DNA of 57,083 bases from positions 1 through 57,083 of the forward strand of contig NZ_JAPUDY010000077.1 of assembly GCF_027492855.1 (NCBI RefSeq), in the 5' to 3' direction. Numbering within the stretch: position 1 is the stretch's first letter; each line of letters begins with the position of its first letter. This DNA is from Acidovorax sp. GTDB taxonomy: Bacteria > Pseudomonadota > Gammaproteobacteria > Burkholderiales > Burkholderiaceae_C. Shown one piece after another: positions 36,404 to 45,530 of this stretch. Under the pieces are notes generated by a model. It had not been told where the DNA came from. It saw only the letters and a program-made list of their open reading frames with translations, and ran no database searches. Both the position numbers and the translations under genes were made by a program.

Positions 36404-37012
36404 CTACACCCAGCCCAGCGCCCCCAGCACCGCGCCCGCGCCCAACATCCACAGCAGGTGCAGCTTGGTGCGCCACACCAACACCACAGTGGCGGCGCTC
36501 AGCAGCCACAGGGGCCAGGCCGTGGCCGGGCTGCCGTGGGCGCGGGCCAGCACCCATGCGGTGGCCAGCAGCAGGCCGATCACCACTGGCGCCATGCCTT
36601 GCTTGAAGGCGCGCACGCCCCTGCGCTCGCGGTTGCGGTGGCCCCAGCGCGTGGCCAGCCAGGTGAGCAGGCTGCTGGGCAGCATCACGCCCACCATACA
36701 CACCGCCATGCCCAGGGCGCCCAGCAGCCAGCCGCCCATGCCGGCGCCGCCTGCGTTGATGCCCACGTTCCAGCCCAAGAGGGCGATGAACAGCACATTG
36801 GGGCCGGGTGCGGCCTGGGCGATGGCAATCGAGGCGTTGAACTGCGGGTCGGTCAGCCAGGCCTGGCGCTCGACCAAAAAGCGGTGCATGTCGGGCGCGG
36901 TGGCAATGGCGCCGCCCACGGCCAGCAGCGACAGCGACATGTAGTAGAGGAAGAGGTTCAGCCAGTCGGCGGGGCTGAGCGCCAGCACGGCATTGGTCGC
37001 AGTGGCGGTCAT
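36404..37012 (-). CDS. chrA: Chromate transporter ChrA, second half (short-chain CHR)
   Basis: A 202-residue membrane protein with about five or six hydrophobic segments and the CHR-family motif IAIAQAAPGPNVLFIALLGW. Short-chain CHR proteins work in pairs and export chromate. Its ATG overlaps the stop of the partner gene (ATGA, 37009-37012), so the pair is translationally coupled. Confidence 0.9.
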   Translation of the reverse strand: MTATATNAVLALSPADWLNLFLYYMSLSLLAVGGAIATAPDMHRFLVERQAWLTDPQFNASIAIAQAAPGPNVLFIALLGWNVGINAGGAGMGGWLLGALGMAVCMVGVMLPSSLLTWLATRWGHRNRERRGVRAFKQGMAPVVIGLLLATAWVLARAHGSPATAWPLWLLSAATVVLVWRTKLHLLWMLGAGAVLGALGWV

Positions 37013-37602
37013 GGCGCGAGCTTTCTCCAGGTGAGCAGGCAGGCCGCGCCGCCCACCACCGGCAGGGTCCACAGCAGCGGCCAGCGCAGCACCACCATGG
37101 CCACGATGGTCAGCGCGACGAAAACCACGCACAGCGGGCGCCCCAGCGGGTGCTTCTTGATCGAGGCGAAGAGCTTGATGCCCACCCCCGCGATCAGCCC
37201 CGCCGCCACCGCGCCCATGCCGCGAAGCGCTCCGGCCACGGCCGGGTGGCTCGCGAATTCGGCATAGATCACGGCCAGCGCCAGCACCAGCACCAGCGGA
37301 AACGTCAGCATGCCCGCCAGCGCCGCAAACGCGCCGCGCAGCCCGAAGTAGCGGTCGCCGATCATGATGCTGAGGTTGACCACGTTGGGGCCGGGCATGA
37401 TCTGCGCCACCGCCCAGTCCTCCACGAACTCCTCGTTGGTCATCCAGCGTTTTTTCTCGACCAGCTCGCGCTGCACCACGGCCAGCACGCCGCCAAAGCC
37501 TTGAAGGGCCAGCCAGGTGAAAGACCAGAACAGATCGGCCGGGCTGCGGGGCCGGGGGGCAGGGTTGGTGGATGGGGTGGGCAGATCGGCTGCGGCGGCC
37601 AT
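37009..37602 (-). CDS. chrA: Chromate transporter ChrA, first half (short-chain CHR)
   Basis: A 197-residue membrane protein with the CHR motif VAQIMPGPNVVNLSIMIG and the family opening FWSFTWLALQGFGGVLAVVQRELVEK. Together with the overlapping downstream gene it reconstitutes the two halves found fused in long ChrA proteins. A dispersed repeat lies about nine bases before the start codon, where the promoter should be. Confidence 0.9.
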   Translation of the reverse strand: MAAAADLPTPSTNPAPRPRSPADLFWSFTWLALQGFGGVLAVVQRELVEKKRWMTNEEFVEDWAVAQIMPGPNVVNLSIMIGDRYFGLRGAFAALAGMLTFPLVLVLALAVIYAEFASHPAVAGALRGMGAVAAGLIAGVGIKLFASIKKHPLGRPLCVVFVALTIVAMVVLRWPLLWTLPVVGGAACLLTWRKLAP

Positions 37603-37610
37603 GGTGAATT

Positions 37611-37669
37611 TTGGTCAAATTGGCCGCTACCGCTTGTATATCAAGCGCAAGCAGCTATCAAATCAGGAG
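37611..37669 (+). repeat. Dispersed palindromic repeat upstream of chrA
   Basis: The core GGCCGCTACCGCTT-GTATATC-AAGCGCAAGCAGCTATC has AT-rich ends. It occupies the position of the chrA leader and could form a hairpin in its mRNA. Confidence 0.8.
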
Positions 37670-37767
37670 TATTTGGTAGGCCGCCGCAGTGCACTGGCCA
37701 TGCGCGGCGCCTGCACGCTATGTTACGCGTGCCGGGCGCGGCGGCCCCGCTGGGGAGCTTCACACTT

Positions 37768-38052
37768 TTACCCCAGCTTGCCGCGCAGCAGATGGTCCTT
37801 GGTGCGCCACCCGGCTTCCTCGGGGGTGTCCACCTTGAAAAGCGTCAGGTCCGCCTGGCTGGCGTGTTTGACGCGATAGACCTTGAAGCTGGCCTGCTTT
37901 GCATAGGCCACCATGAACCACACAGCATCCCCGCTGGCCTGCGTGGGGTAGGCCACCTCATGCCAGCACAGGTCGGCCAGGCTTTTCTGGGCCACCTCAC
38001 ACACGCGGGCGTCGGCCTGGTGCTCGTATTTCACTTCCAGTATCTTGGCCAT
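37768..38052 (-). CDS. DUF6150-like repeat protein
   Basis: A 94-residue cytoplasmic protein with five imperfect copies of a short unit ending in a QA or EA step: VKYEHQAD, VAYPTQAS, VAYAKQAS, VKHASQAD and VDTPEEAG. This pattern matches the DUF6150 family as I recall it; function unknown. AAAGGA lies five bases before the ATG at 38052, which favours this start over an upstream ATG at 38085. The 254-bp stretch beyond it, up to the aldo/keto reductase gene, shows no gene I can support. Confidence 0.75.
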   Translation of the reverse strand: MAKILEVKYEHQADARVCEVAQKSLADLCWHEVAYPTQASGDAVWFMVAYAKQASFKVYRVKHASQADLTLFKVDTPEEAGWRTKDHLLRGKLG

Positions 38053-38306
38053 GGCGTCCTTTGAAAACGGGTTGAAGGGCGTCAACGATCAGAGTGGAGG
38101 GGCGGTTGCGCAGCGAACAACCCCCTTCCGGGCACGCATGTCCCTGTCCCGAGTATCTCGGTCATCGGGGCGAATGCCTCCATTTTTTTGAGCACCTGGC
38201 CTTGATATTTCTTTGCTAACGCCTGCTATGGGCTGTGGTAGCCGCTATGGCTAGGTACGCATAAGCAGAACTTCGCGGTATCCCGTGGGCCAGAACGGCC
38301 GTGTTG

Positions 38307-39335
38307 TCAGGCCCTGGAGGATGCTTCGATGCCTGCCCAACCTGCCTCTGTATAACGGGCTCCTGCCACCTGGCCTGGCGCAAACAGCACATCGAGCGCC
38401 TCCATGGTTTCGGTGGATAGCTGGGCCTGGGCTGCTGCCAGATTCTGCTGAAGGTGGCTGCTGCGCCGGGTGCCGGGGATGGGCAACACATGGGGATGCC
38501 GGTTGAGCAGCCAGGCCAGCGCCAGTGTGGTGACCGGCAGGTCGGCTGACCGTGCCAATGCGGCCAGGCCCTGCTGCAGGCTGCGGTTGGCCAGGCCTTC
38601 CGCGCCGTTGAAGCGCGGCAGCGCCCGCCGAAAATCGTTATCGGCCAGCGACTCCACCACGGGTGGGTGGTCCGTCAAAAAAGCCCGGCCCAAGGGGCTA
38701 TAGGCCACAAAGGCAATGCCCAGTGCCTGTGCGGTGGGCAGCACGGACTGCTCGGCCCCGCGCTCCCAGAGCGAATATTCGCTTTGCACGGCCGCCACCG
38801 GGTGTTGCGCGTGGGCGGCGCGCAGGCTTTCGGCGCTGACCTCGGACAGGCCCACCGCTGCAATCTTGCCCGTGCGCACCAAGTCCCCCAGCGTGCCCAT
38901 GAGGTCCTCCAGGGGCACGCCGGTGTCTCGGCGGTGGCAGTAGTACAGGTCGATGCACTCCACCCCCAGGCGCCGGAGCGAGGCATCGCATGCCTGGCGG
39001 ATGTAGGCGGGCGAGTTGTCGATGCGCCGTTCGTAGCGACCGGGTTCGCGCACGATGCCGAATTTGGTGGCCACCGTGATCTGCGCGCGCTGGCTGGGGG
39101 ACAGTTCGCTCAGAAAGTGGCCCAGCAGGGACTCGTTGTGGCCAAAACCATAGGCATCGGCCGTGTCGAAGTGGTTCACACCCAGGCCATGGGCCGCATG
39201 CAGCGTGGCGATCGATTGCGCATCGTCCGTCTGTCCATAAAACTCGCTCATGCCCATGCAACCCAGCCCCAGGGGATGGACCTGCCGGTGTGCGAGCGGG
39301 CGTGATAATTTTTGGGCATTGTTTGGCTGGGGCAT
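38307..39335 (-). CDS. Aldo/keto reductase
   Basis: A 342-residue NADPH-dependent oxidoreductase of the AKR superfamily (YajO/YhdN-like group). The catalytic tyrosine is in FDTADAYGFGHNESLLG and the lysine in TVATKFGIVREPGR; NADPH-binding residues lie in IPGTRRSSHLQQNLAA near the C-terminus. AGGAG precedes the ATG. It is divergent from a LysR gene 154 bp away, which probably regulates it. The substrate is not evident. Confidence 0.92.
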   Translation of the reverse strand: MPQPNNAQKLSRPLAHRQVHPLGLGCMGMSEFYGQTDDAQSIATLHAAHGLGVNHFDTADAYGFGHNESLLGHFLSELSPSQRAQITVATKFGIVREPGRYERRIDNSPAYIRQACDASLRRLGVECIDLYYCHRRDTGVPLEDLMGTLGDLVRTGKIAAVGLSEVSAESLRAAHAQHPVAAVQSEYSLWERGAEQSVLPTAQALGIAFVAYSPLGRAFLTDHPPVVESLADNDFRRALPRFNGAEGLANRSLQQGLAALARSADLPVTTLALAWLLNRHPHVLPIPGTRRSSHLQQNLAAAQAQLSTETMEALDVLFAPGQVAGARYTEAGWAGIEASSRA

Positions 39336-39489
39336 ATGGTTTCTCCTGAGAGGGCGGTGGTTTTGGGCAGGGCACCAATCTTCTTTCGAGGGGCATTGGC
39401 CCACAAGCGTCTGAAGTACGAATGCACTGTACGGTTGGGCCGCACAATGGGGTGCTGAACAGGCCGGTGGGTGTGGAACAATCCGCTCC

Positions 39490-40395
39490 ATGCCTGCCCC
39501 TCCTGATCTCCAGCATCTGCGTGCCTTCATGGCCGTGGCCGAGTGGCGCAGTTTTCGGCGGGCAGCCCGGGCGCTGAACCTCGCGCCGTCTTCGGTCAGC
39601 CAGGCGGTGCGCACGCTGGAAGAGCGGCTGGGCGTGCCGCTGCTGCAGCGCAGCACACGCAGTGTTTCCATGACCCAGGCGGGCACACAGTTGCTGGCCC
39701 AACTGGGCCCTGTCATGCAGGGGCTGGACGGAGCGTTGGCGGATGTGACCCAGTGGGGCCAGGAGGTCCGGGGCCACCTCCGGCTCAACGTGCCGCGCAG
39801 CGCCGCCGACCTATTTTTGGGCCCGTTGCTGGGCGGTTTCTTGAAAGCCTACCCTGGCGTGGCGCTGGAGGTATGCACCCAGGATGGGCTGGTGGACATC
39901 GTGCGTGATGGTTTTGACGCGGGCATCCGTTTCCCTGAATCCCTGCCACAGGACATGGTGGCCGTCCCCGTGGGGCCGCAGCAGCGGTTTGCCGTGGTGG
40001 CCGCCCCTGCGCTGGCCACGGCCTGGGGTGTGCCGCAGACCCCGCACGATCTGCTGAAGTTGCCCTGTGTGCGGCAGCGTTTCCCCAGCGGGGCGCTGTA
40101 CCGCTGGCAATTTGTGACGGCGGGCGAAGGCGCACAGGCCTTTGACCTGGCCGTGGAAGGCCCGCTCACGGTGGACGACCAGCGCCTGGCCCTGCGCGCC
40201 GCGCTGGGGGGCGCAGGCTGGGCCTATGTGTACGAGGCCATGGCCCAGCCCCACCTGCGCGCAGGCCAGCTGGTGCAGGCCTTGGCGGATTGGTGCCCGG
40301 CCGAGCCCGGTTTTGCGTTGTATTACCCAGGGCGCAACCAGGTCAGCCCGGCCCTGCGCGCCTTGATCGACTGGCTGCGGGGGCAGCCGGTGTGA
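39490..40395 (+). CDS. LysR-family transcriptional regulator
   Basis: A 301-residue regulator. The helix-turn-helix lies at about residues 8-66 (SFRRAARALNLAPSSVSQAVRTLEERLG); the effector domain starts at about 92. The style resembles regulators divergent from aldo/keto reductase or short-chain dehydrogenase genes, as here. It ends 15 bp before the stop codon of the convergent TonB receptor gene. Confidence 0.92.
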   Translation: MPAPPDLQHLRAFMAVAEWRSFRRAARALNLAPSSVSQAVRTLEERLGVPLLQRSTRSVSMTQAGTQLLAQLGPVMQGLDGALADVTQWGQEVRGHLRLNVPRSAADLFLGPLLGGFLKAYPGVALEVCTQDGLVDIVRDGFDAGIRFPESLPQDMVAVPVGPQQRFAVVAAPALATAWGVPQTPHDLLKLPCVRQRFPSGALYRWQFVTAGEGAQAFDLAVEGPLTVDDQRLALRAALGGAGWAYVYEAMAQPHLRAGQLVQALADWCPAEPGFALYYPGRNQVSPALRALIDWLRGQPV

Positions 40396-40410
40396 GCGGG
40401 CATTGACCCC

Positions 40411-42423
40411 TCAGAACTTCCAGGTCACATCCACCCGCACATTGCGCCCCGGCTCGGCAAAGCCCCGCCCACTTTGGGCGCCGGTGGCGTCCACGTAATA
40501 GGCGTAGCTGCCTTGTTCGTAGTAGGCCTTGTTGAACAGGTTGCGCACGCCCAGGGTCACGCGCAGGCGGTCGTCGCCGTGGGGGCGCCAGTTGATGTAC
40601 AGGTCGTGCACACCAAAGCCTGCCTTGCGTTTGGTGGCGGTGCGGCGTTCGGAGATGAGGTATTCGGTGGCTGTTTTGGATTCGACAAAACGCGCGGCCC
40701 ATTCCACGTCGAGGTTCCAGGCGGCCAGGCGGTGGCCCAGGGCCAGGTTCCAGCTGCGGCCGGTGGAGACGCCCAGCCCGTAGGCCTCGTCGCCCAGGTC
40801 GTAGCCGTTGAGCTTGGGGTTGGCGCTGGCCACGGCCAGGCTGGTGCGCCAGGGGCCTTGCGCCCAGGCCATGCCCAGCTCGTAGCCTTGCGATTTCATG
40901 GTGCCCACGTTGGCGACGGCCCAGGTGGCGCCCGTGGTGGTGGTGATGAAATTGCCGATGCGCTGGCTGAACACCGTGCCCTTGGCGCTCCAGGGGCCGT
41001 CGGTGTAGTTGAAGCCCAACTCGAAGTTGTTGGCTTTTTCGGGCTGCAGGTTCGCATCGTTCTTCCAGCGGGTGTTGTCCACGTAGAAGGCTTCCTTCAG
41101 GCCCGCGCCGCGCAGCGCGCGCCCGGCCGAGGCCCGCAGGCTGAGCGCGTCGGTGGCCATGAAGGTCAGCGATGCATTGGGGCTCAGGCCGTTGCTGTCG
41201 ATGTTTTGCCTGTGGTTGTCGGTGTAGCCATACCAGTCGTAGCGCGCCCCGGCGCCCAGCAGCCACTGGTCGGACAGCGGCACGCTGGCCTCGGCAAACA
41301 GGCCCTTCACGTCGCTGTGCTCATGGCCGTTGCTGGTGGATGTGGCGGGCGGGCGTGCGTTGACCGCATCCATCGCAAAGCGGTGGTAATTGGCCCCGTA
41401 GCGCACGGTGGAGCCGCCCACGCGGGTGGCGGCTTTCAGGTTCAAGCCGTCAGACGTGATCTTCTCGCCAAACCGGTAGCCCAGCGGCTTGTTGAACTGA
41501 GGCTGCGCGGCGGTGGTGGTGCGCTGCACCTTCATGGTGTCGGAGAACAGGCCCAGCTCCAGGGCGGGCAGATGCTCGGAGCCATCGAACAGGTAGGTGG
41601 CGGTGAGGGTGTCGCGTGTGGTTTTCTGCGGCATGAGCGAGTTGCCCTGGGCCTGCCAGAAGTTGGGGCGCAGATAGCGCGTGCCTTCGTCCTGCACCGC
41701 CTGGTAGCCCAGCGTGAGCTTGTGGCCTGGGGCGATGCGCCAGTTGATCTTGCCCAGGCCGCTGCTTTGCGTGGAGCCACTGTGGGTTTGCCGCGTGCCG
41801 TTGCCCGCCTTGTAGTCATCGTTGTTGTCGCGGTTGGCTGACAGCAAAAAGTCCACCCGCTCACCGGCCAGGCCGTAGAACGTTGCCCCGCCGCGCTGCC
41901 CGTCGTTGGACGCCACGCCGCCGCGCAGGGTGCCGCCCAGCGTCTGCCCGGGGCGCAGCAAATCCTTGGCGTCCTTGGTGGTCATGCGGATGGAGCCTGC
42001 GAGGGCGCCCGGCCCGGCGCTGGCGGGGGCGGCGCCCCGGTCGATCTCCACGCGCTGGATCAGCTCGGGGTCGATCAGCAGGCGCGACTGATGATGAAAG
42101 GCGCGGCCGTTTTGCGAGGCGCCATCCAGCGTGGTGTTGAGCATGGAGTCTTCCATGCCCCGGATGTAGAGTTTTTGCGCAATCGGGGCGCCGCCGCCCA
42201 CGGACACAGCGGTTTCATCGCGCAGCATTTCACCCAGGCTGCGGGCGGCGGTGGCTTGCACGGCCTGGCTGGTGACGGCAGTGGTGATGTCGGAGACGAG
42301 TTTGTCGCGCACGTCCACCGTGTCCAGGGCGGGTGTCTGGGAGAGGGCGAGTGTGGTGGCGAAAAGCCCAGGCAGTGCCACAAGCAGAGGGCGAAGGCGC
42401 GAGATGGGGGTGGTGTGGTGCAT
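40411..42423 (-). CDS. TonB-dependent outer-membrane receptor, iron/siderophore or haem type
   Basis: A 670-residue outer-membrane receptor. After a signal peptide (ending TTLALSQ) comes the TonB-box region (LDTVDVRDKLV), a plug domain (IRGMEDSMLNTTLDGASQ) and a 22-strand-like barrel ending GRNVRVDVTWKF, with the terminal aromatic residue. A strong Fur-box match lies 54 bp upstream and an AraC regulator is divergent, so iron-responsive uptake of a siderophore or haem is likely. TonB, ExbB and ExbD genes are not in the window. Confidence 0.9.
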   Translation of the reverse strand: MHHTTPISRLRPLLVALPGLFATTLALSQTPALDTVDVRDKLVSDITTAVTSQAVQATAARSLGEMLRDETAVSVGGGAPIAQKLYIRGMEDSMLNTTLDGASQNGRAFHHQSRLLIDPELIQRVEIDRGAAPASAGPGALAGSIRMTTKDAKDLLRPGQTLGGTLRGGVASNDGQRGGATFYGLAGERVDFLLSANRDNNDDYKAGNGTRQTHSGSTQSSGLGKINWRIAPGHKLTLGYQAVQDEGTRYLRPNFWQAQGNSLMPQKTTRDTLTATYLFDGSEHLPALELGLFSDTMKVQRTTTAAQPQFNKPLGYRFGEKITSDGLNLKAATRVGGSTVRYGANYHRFAMDAVNARPPATSTSNGHEHSDVKGLFAEASVPLSDQWLLGAGARYDWYGYTDNHRQNIDSNGLSPNASLTFMATDALSLRASAGRALRGAGLKEAFYVDNTRWKNDANLQPEKANNFELGFNYTDGPWSAKGTVFSQRIGNFITTTTGATWAVANVGTMKSQGYELGMAWAQGPWRTSLAVASANPKLNGYDLGDEAYGLGVSTGRSWNLALGHRLAAWNLDVEWAARFVESKTATEYLISERRTATKRKAGFGVHDLYINWRPHGDDRLRVTLGVRNLFNKAYYEQGSYAYYVDATGAQSGRGFAEPGRNVRVDVTWKF

Positions 42424-42476
42424 AAAACGGTGTCGATGATCCGGGCGCGGCGGGCACGCGCTCTCATGTTTCAATT

Positions 42477-42495
42477 GAGAATAATTATCAATATC
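42477..42495. promoter_or_regulatory. Fur box between TonB receptor and AraC regulator
   Basis: The 19-mer gagaataattatcaatatc matches the Fur consensus GATAATGATAATCATTATC at 15 of 19 positions. It lies in the gap shared by the receptor gene and the AraC gene, so Fur could repress both. Confidence 0.82.
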
Positions 42496-42545
42496 GCTTA
42501 GTATCGACACCCCGGCGCACCCGTTTTTTTGCGCACACAAGGAAT

Positions 42546-43586
42546 ATGTTTGCAGCCACAAAAACCTTTGCCACCATCCTGAACCGGCGCGACCCGGCCA
42601 CGGCAGCGCCCGCATTGAGCGCGAACCTGCTGGAGCGGCTGGGCGACGGCTCCACGCTGGACGCGTCGGAGCAGGCGGCGGGCGGCAAGGCGCTGCATGG
42701 CACGCTGTCGCTGGTGCAGGTGCAGGACGGCTTTTTCCTGCACCGCACGGACGTCGTGCACCTGCGGGACATGACCAGCCGCTTTTTGTTGTCCAAAGAG
42801 GGCATCAAAATCTTGCTCAAGTTGCAGGGCAGCGGCAGCCTGCGCATCGGCCAGAAAACTCTGCCGCTGGCGGTGGGGCCCGACGCCGCCCCACGGGCCG
42901 CTGCCATCACGCTGCGCGAGCCCGCAATGTACGAGCACCGTTGCCGTGCCACGTCGCACGAGCGCATGCTGGTGCTGACGTTGATGCCACACTGGCTGCA
43001 GCGCGCTGGCCTGGCCCACCTGGGCCGGGGCGCACACTTGTCGATGGCCACCTGGACGCCTTCGCCCCGCGCGGTCTGCATGGCCGAGCAACTGCTGCGC
43101 GGCCCAGGCACGCAGGCCGACCCGCTGCACGGCCTGCGCCAGGAGCAGCAGGCGTTGGAACTGGCCATCGAGGCCCTCGCGCATTGGCAGCAGCGGGTGC
43201 CCGGCAGCACCCCAGAGGCCACCAGCGCGGCGGCAGAACCGGCGCCCGGCACCGCGCTGCGCCCGCTGGAGCACCAGCGCGCAGCCCGCCTGCGCGACTG
43301 GCTGGACAGCGGCGGCGCCGACGGCTTGGCGATGGACGCCATTGCCCAGCACATGGGCTGCAACACCAGCACCCTGCAAACCCAGTTCCGCCAGGCGTTT
43401 GGCCAACCCATCTTTGACTACCTGCGCGAAAGCCGCCTGCGCCGCGCGGCAGACGCCATCACCGCCCAGGGCTTCACCATTGCCCAGGCCGCAGAGTTGG
43501 CGGGCTACCGCAGCCAGGCCAACTTTGCGACGGCTTTTCGCAAGCTGTTCGGCTTTGCGCCGCGCAACCTGCGGGCCAAGCGCTGA
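42546..43586 (+). CDS. AraC-family regulator, PchR-like
   Basis: A 346-residue regulator. An N-terminal effector region (about 1-230) precedes two helix-turn-helix motifs (about 245-345): MDAIAQHMGCNTSTLQTQFRQAFG and IAQAAELAGYRSQANFATAFRK. It is divergent from the TonB receptor gene across a Fur box, the usual arrangement of PchR-type siderophore-responsive activators. The effector is presumably the receptor's ferric ligand. Its TGA stop abuts a dispersed repeat. Confidence 0.88.
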   Translation: MFAATKTFATILNRRDPATAAPALSANLLERLGDGSTLDASEQAAGGKALHGTLSLVQVQDGFFLHRTDVVHLRDMTSRFLLSKEGIKILLKLQGSGSLRIGQKTLPLAVGPDAAPRAAAITLREPAMYEHRCRATSHERMLVLTLMPHWLQRAGLAHLGRGAHLSMATWTPSPRAVCMAEQLLRGPGTQADPLHGLRQEQQALELAIEALAHWQQRVPGSTPEATSAAAEPAPGTALRPLEHQRAARLRDWLDSGGADGLAMDAIAQHMGCNTSTLQTQFRQAFGQPIFDYLRESRLRRAADAITAQGFTIAQAAELAGYRSQANFATAFRKLFGFAPRNLRAKR

Positions 43587-43590
43587 TAGT

Positions 43591-43642
43591 CAAAAATGAT
43601 AGCTGCTAGCGATTTGTGGATAAGCGCTAGAGGTCATTTTTG
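43591..43642 (+). repeat. Dispersed palindromic repeat after the AraC gene
   Basis: This copy reads CAAAAATGATAGCTGCTAGC, then GATTTGTGGAT and AAGCGCTAGAGGTCATTTTTG, with matching AT-rich flanks (CAAAAATGA and TCATTTTTG are inverted). It begins four bases after the AraC stop codon, so it could also act as a transcript-ending stem. Confidence 0.85.
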
Positions 43643-43767
43643 TTCATATTCTTTGAGAGGGAATATGCATGAAGTGGTTAATAGGGCTTCTGTTAGCCTG
43701 TGCATAGTTTTTTGGCGCACTTTGTTTGCTGTCTCGCCGCTAACACCGCCATAGGAAGGGCTACTCC

Positions 43768-43989
43768 GTGAATCCGTCTGCTGCCACCAACCTCCTGGTT
43801 GTGATTGTCGGCCTCGTTGTTGTGGTGTCATTGATGCTCGCAGGGCGATGGTTTTTGCCTCAACAACATCCATTGAGGACGTGGGCAGCGGGTTTTTTCA
43901 ATCGCCGTGGACCATTGGAAATGGTGCGATTGGTGGGGGCTGTCCTGTTGGTGGCGACCTGGGGTGTTCTCACCCTTTTGTATTCGTGA
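43768..43989 (+). CDS. Small two-helix membrane protein
   Basis: A 73-residue protein with hydrophobic segments at about residues 8-26 and 53-71, joined by a basic loop (FLPQQHPLRTWAAGFFNRRG). The start is GTG with GGAAGG eight bases upstream. I do not recognise a family. It precedes a D-amino acid dehydrogenase gene by 65 bp on the same strand. Confidence 0.6.
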   Translation: MNPSAATNLLVVIVGLVVVVSLMLAGRWFLPQQHPLRTWAAGFFNRRGPLEMVRLVGAVLLVATWGVLTLLYS

Positions 43990-44054
43990 GCGCTCGTGGG
44001 TTGTTGTAAACCGAATGCAGGCGTTTTGGCGAATTGAGTGCAAGGAGAGCAAGA

Positions 44055-45194
44055 ATGGAATCAGCAGCGGACTACATCGTGATCGGCGCGGGCATTGCCG
44101 GTGCCTCGGTGGCGTGGCAGCTGGCCGATGGCGCGCTGGGCACTCGTGTGTTGCTGCTGGAGCGCGAATCGCAGCCCGGCTACCACACCACGGGCCGATC
44201 GGCGGCGCTGTACATGGCGACCTATGGCACGCCCAACATCCAGGCGCTGACCCGTGCGAGCCGCAGGTTCTACGACGCGCCGCCGCCCGAGTTCGGGGCG
44301 GACCCCATCCTCTCGCCGCGCGGTGCGGTCTATGTGGCCGGGCCCGACCAGCTTGGCATGTTGAAGCAGGCTTATGACGAAGCCCGCGCTGCCGCTTCCA
44401 ATGTGGAATGGGTGGAGCAGGCTGCGTTGCTGGCCCGGCTGCCCTTTCTGAAACCCGAGGCCGTGGCGGCAGGCATGAGCGAGCCCGAGGCGGCCGATAT
44501 CGACGTGAACACGCTGCACCAGGGCTACCTGCGCGGGCTGCGCCAGCGCGGCGGCCAGGTGTTGGTGAATGCCGAAGTCATGGCCCTGCAGCGCCAGGGA
44601 GACGGCTGGCAGGTGACGCTGGCCGATGGCCGCGCGTTGCAGGCAAAGGCTGTTGTGAATGCGGCGGGCGCCTGGGCCGATGTGGTGGCGGGCCTGGCGG
44701 GCGTGCCGCCCGTCGGGCTGGAACCGCGCAGGCGCACGGCCTTCACCTTTGCCGTGCCCGAGGGCATGGACGCCACCCACTGGCCTGCGGTGATCAGCAT
44801 CGACGAGAGCTTTTACTTCAAGCCCGACGCGGGCCAACTGCTGGGCTCACCCGCCAATGCCGACCCCACGCACCCGCACGACGTGGTGCCCGAGGAGTTG
44901 GACGTGGCCACCGGGATCTATCACATCGAGGAAATGACCCGGTTCCAGATTCGCCGCCCATCCCACACTTGGGCCGGGCTGCGTTCGTTCGTGCCCGATG
45001 GCGACATGGTGATTGGCTGGGACAACCATGTGCCCGGCTTTTTCTGGTTGGCCGGGCAGGGCGGCTATGGGATTCAGAGTGCGGCGGGTGCGTCGCTGCT
45101 GGCGCGCAACCTGCTGCGGGGCGAGCCGCTGGCTGATGGATTGGTGCGCGAGGGCGTGGTGCCGGAGGGGCTGTCGCCTGCGCGTTTTCGCTGA
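44055..45194 (+). CDS. dauA: FAD-dependent D-amino acid dehydrogenase, DauA-like
   Basis: A 379-residue flavoenzyme of the D-amino acid oxidase superfamily. The FAD-binding motif is YIVIGAGIAGASVAWQLADG, and GYHTTGRSAALYMATYGTP, KPDAGQLLGSPANADP and THTWAGLRSFVPDGD-type blocks match P. aeruginosa D-arginine dehydrogenase closely, as I recall it. It would oxidise D-amino acids to 2-imino acids. Substrate preference (D-Arg or other) is uncertain; the recalled active-site His 48 corresponds to Leu here. AAGGAGAG precedes the ATG. Confidence 0.85.
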   Translation: MESAADYIVIGAGIAGASVAWQLADGALGTRVLLLERESQPGYHTTGRSAALYMATYGTPNIQALTRASRRFYDAPPPEFGADPILSPRGAVYVAGPDQLGMLKQAYDEARAAASNVEWVEQAALLARLPFLKPEAVAAGMSEPEAADIDVNTLHQGYLRGLRQRGGQVLVNAEVMALQRQGDGWQVTLADGRALQAKAVVNAAGAWADVVAGLAGVPPVGLEPRRRTAFTFAVPEGMDATHWPAVISIDESFYFKPDAGQLLGSPANADPTHPHDVVPEELDVATGIYHIEEMTRFQIRRPSHTWAGLRSFVPDGDMVIGWDNHVPGFFWLAGQGGYGIQSAAGASLLARNLLRGEPLADGLVREGVVPEGLSPARFR

Positions 45195-45219
45195 CGGAAT
45201 GGTTTGCGCTGGGGGCGAA

Positions 45220-45435
45220 TCAGGCGAAGGTGTTGACCTGGGTGCCCAAGGTGCCGCTGGTAGCCAGCGCAGGCTGGGGCATGGATTGCTGCATGGCGTC
45301 GAGCATGGTGGCGGCCGATGCGGCCTGCATGTCGAGCGCCTTTTTCAGCACCACCATGTTCAGCGCGTCCGACGTTTTGGCGCTGGCCAGGTGGGTGGCG
45401 GTGCTGACGATGCTGTTGGCGAGGGCGACGTCCAT
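45220..45435 (-). CDS. YjfB-family putative motility protein
   Basis: A 71-residue protein opening MDVALANSIVSTATHLASAK, with Ala/Met-rich helices (MQAASAATMLDAMQQSMPQP) and a C-terminal LGTQVNTFA. This matches the YjfB family (putative motility proteins). GAAGGAATCGCC precedes the ATG. It lies alone, convergent with the dauA gene, 25 bp from its stop. Confidence 0.8.
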   Translation of the reverse strand: MDVALANSIVSTATHLASAKTSDALNMVVLKKALDMQAASAATMLDAMQQSMPQPALATSGTLGTQVNTFA

Positions 45436-45530
45436 GGCGATTCCTTCGGGTAGTGCCCTGTTATCGGCATTCGGGCGGCGGGCTTGAGGGGTGTTACATC
45501 TGCCTGATGACTCGTGTGCCTTCCCAAAAC

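Noticed and set aside
38053-38306. A possible ninth dispersed repeat near 38206-38275 (GCCTGCTATGG, TAGCCGCTATGGCTA)
   Set aside because: It lacks the AGCGCTT/AAGCGCT arms; the resemblance is too weak to count.
40474-41841. A 455-codon plus-strand frame over the TonB receptor
   Set aside because: Low-complexity Gly/Val/Ala/Gln translation antisense to a well-supported receptor.
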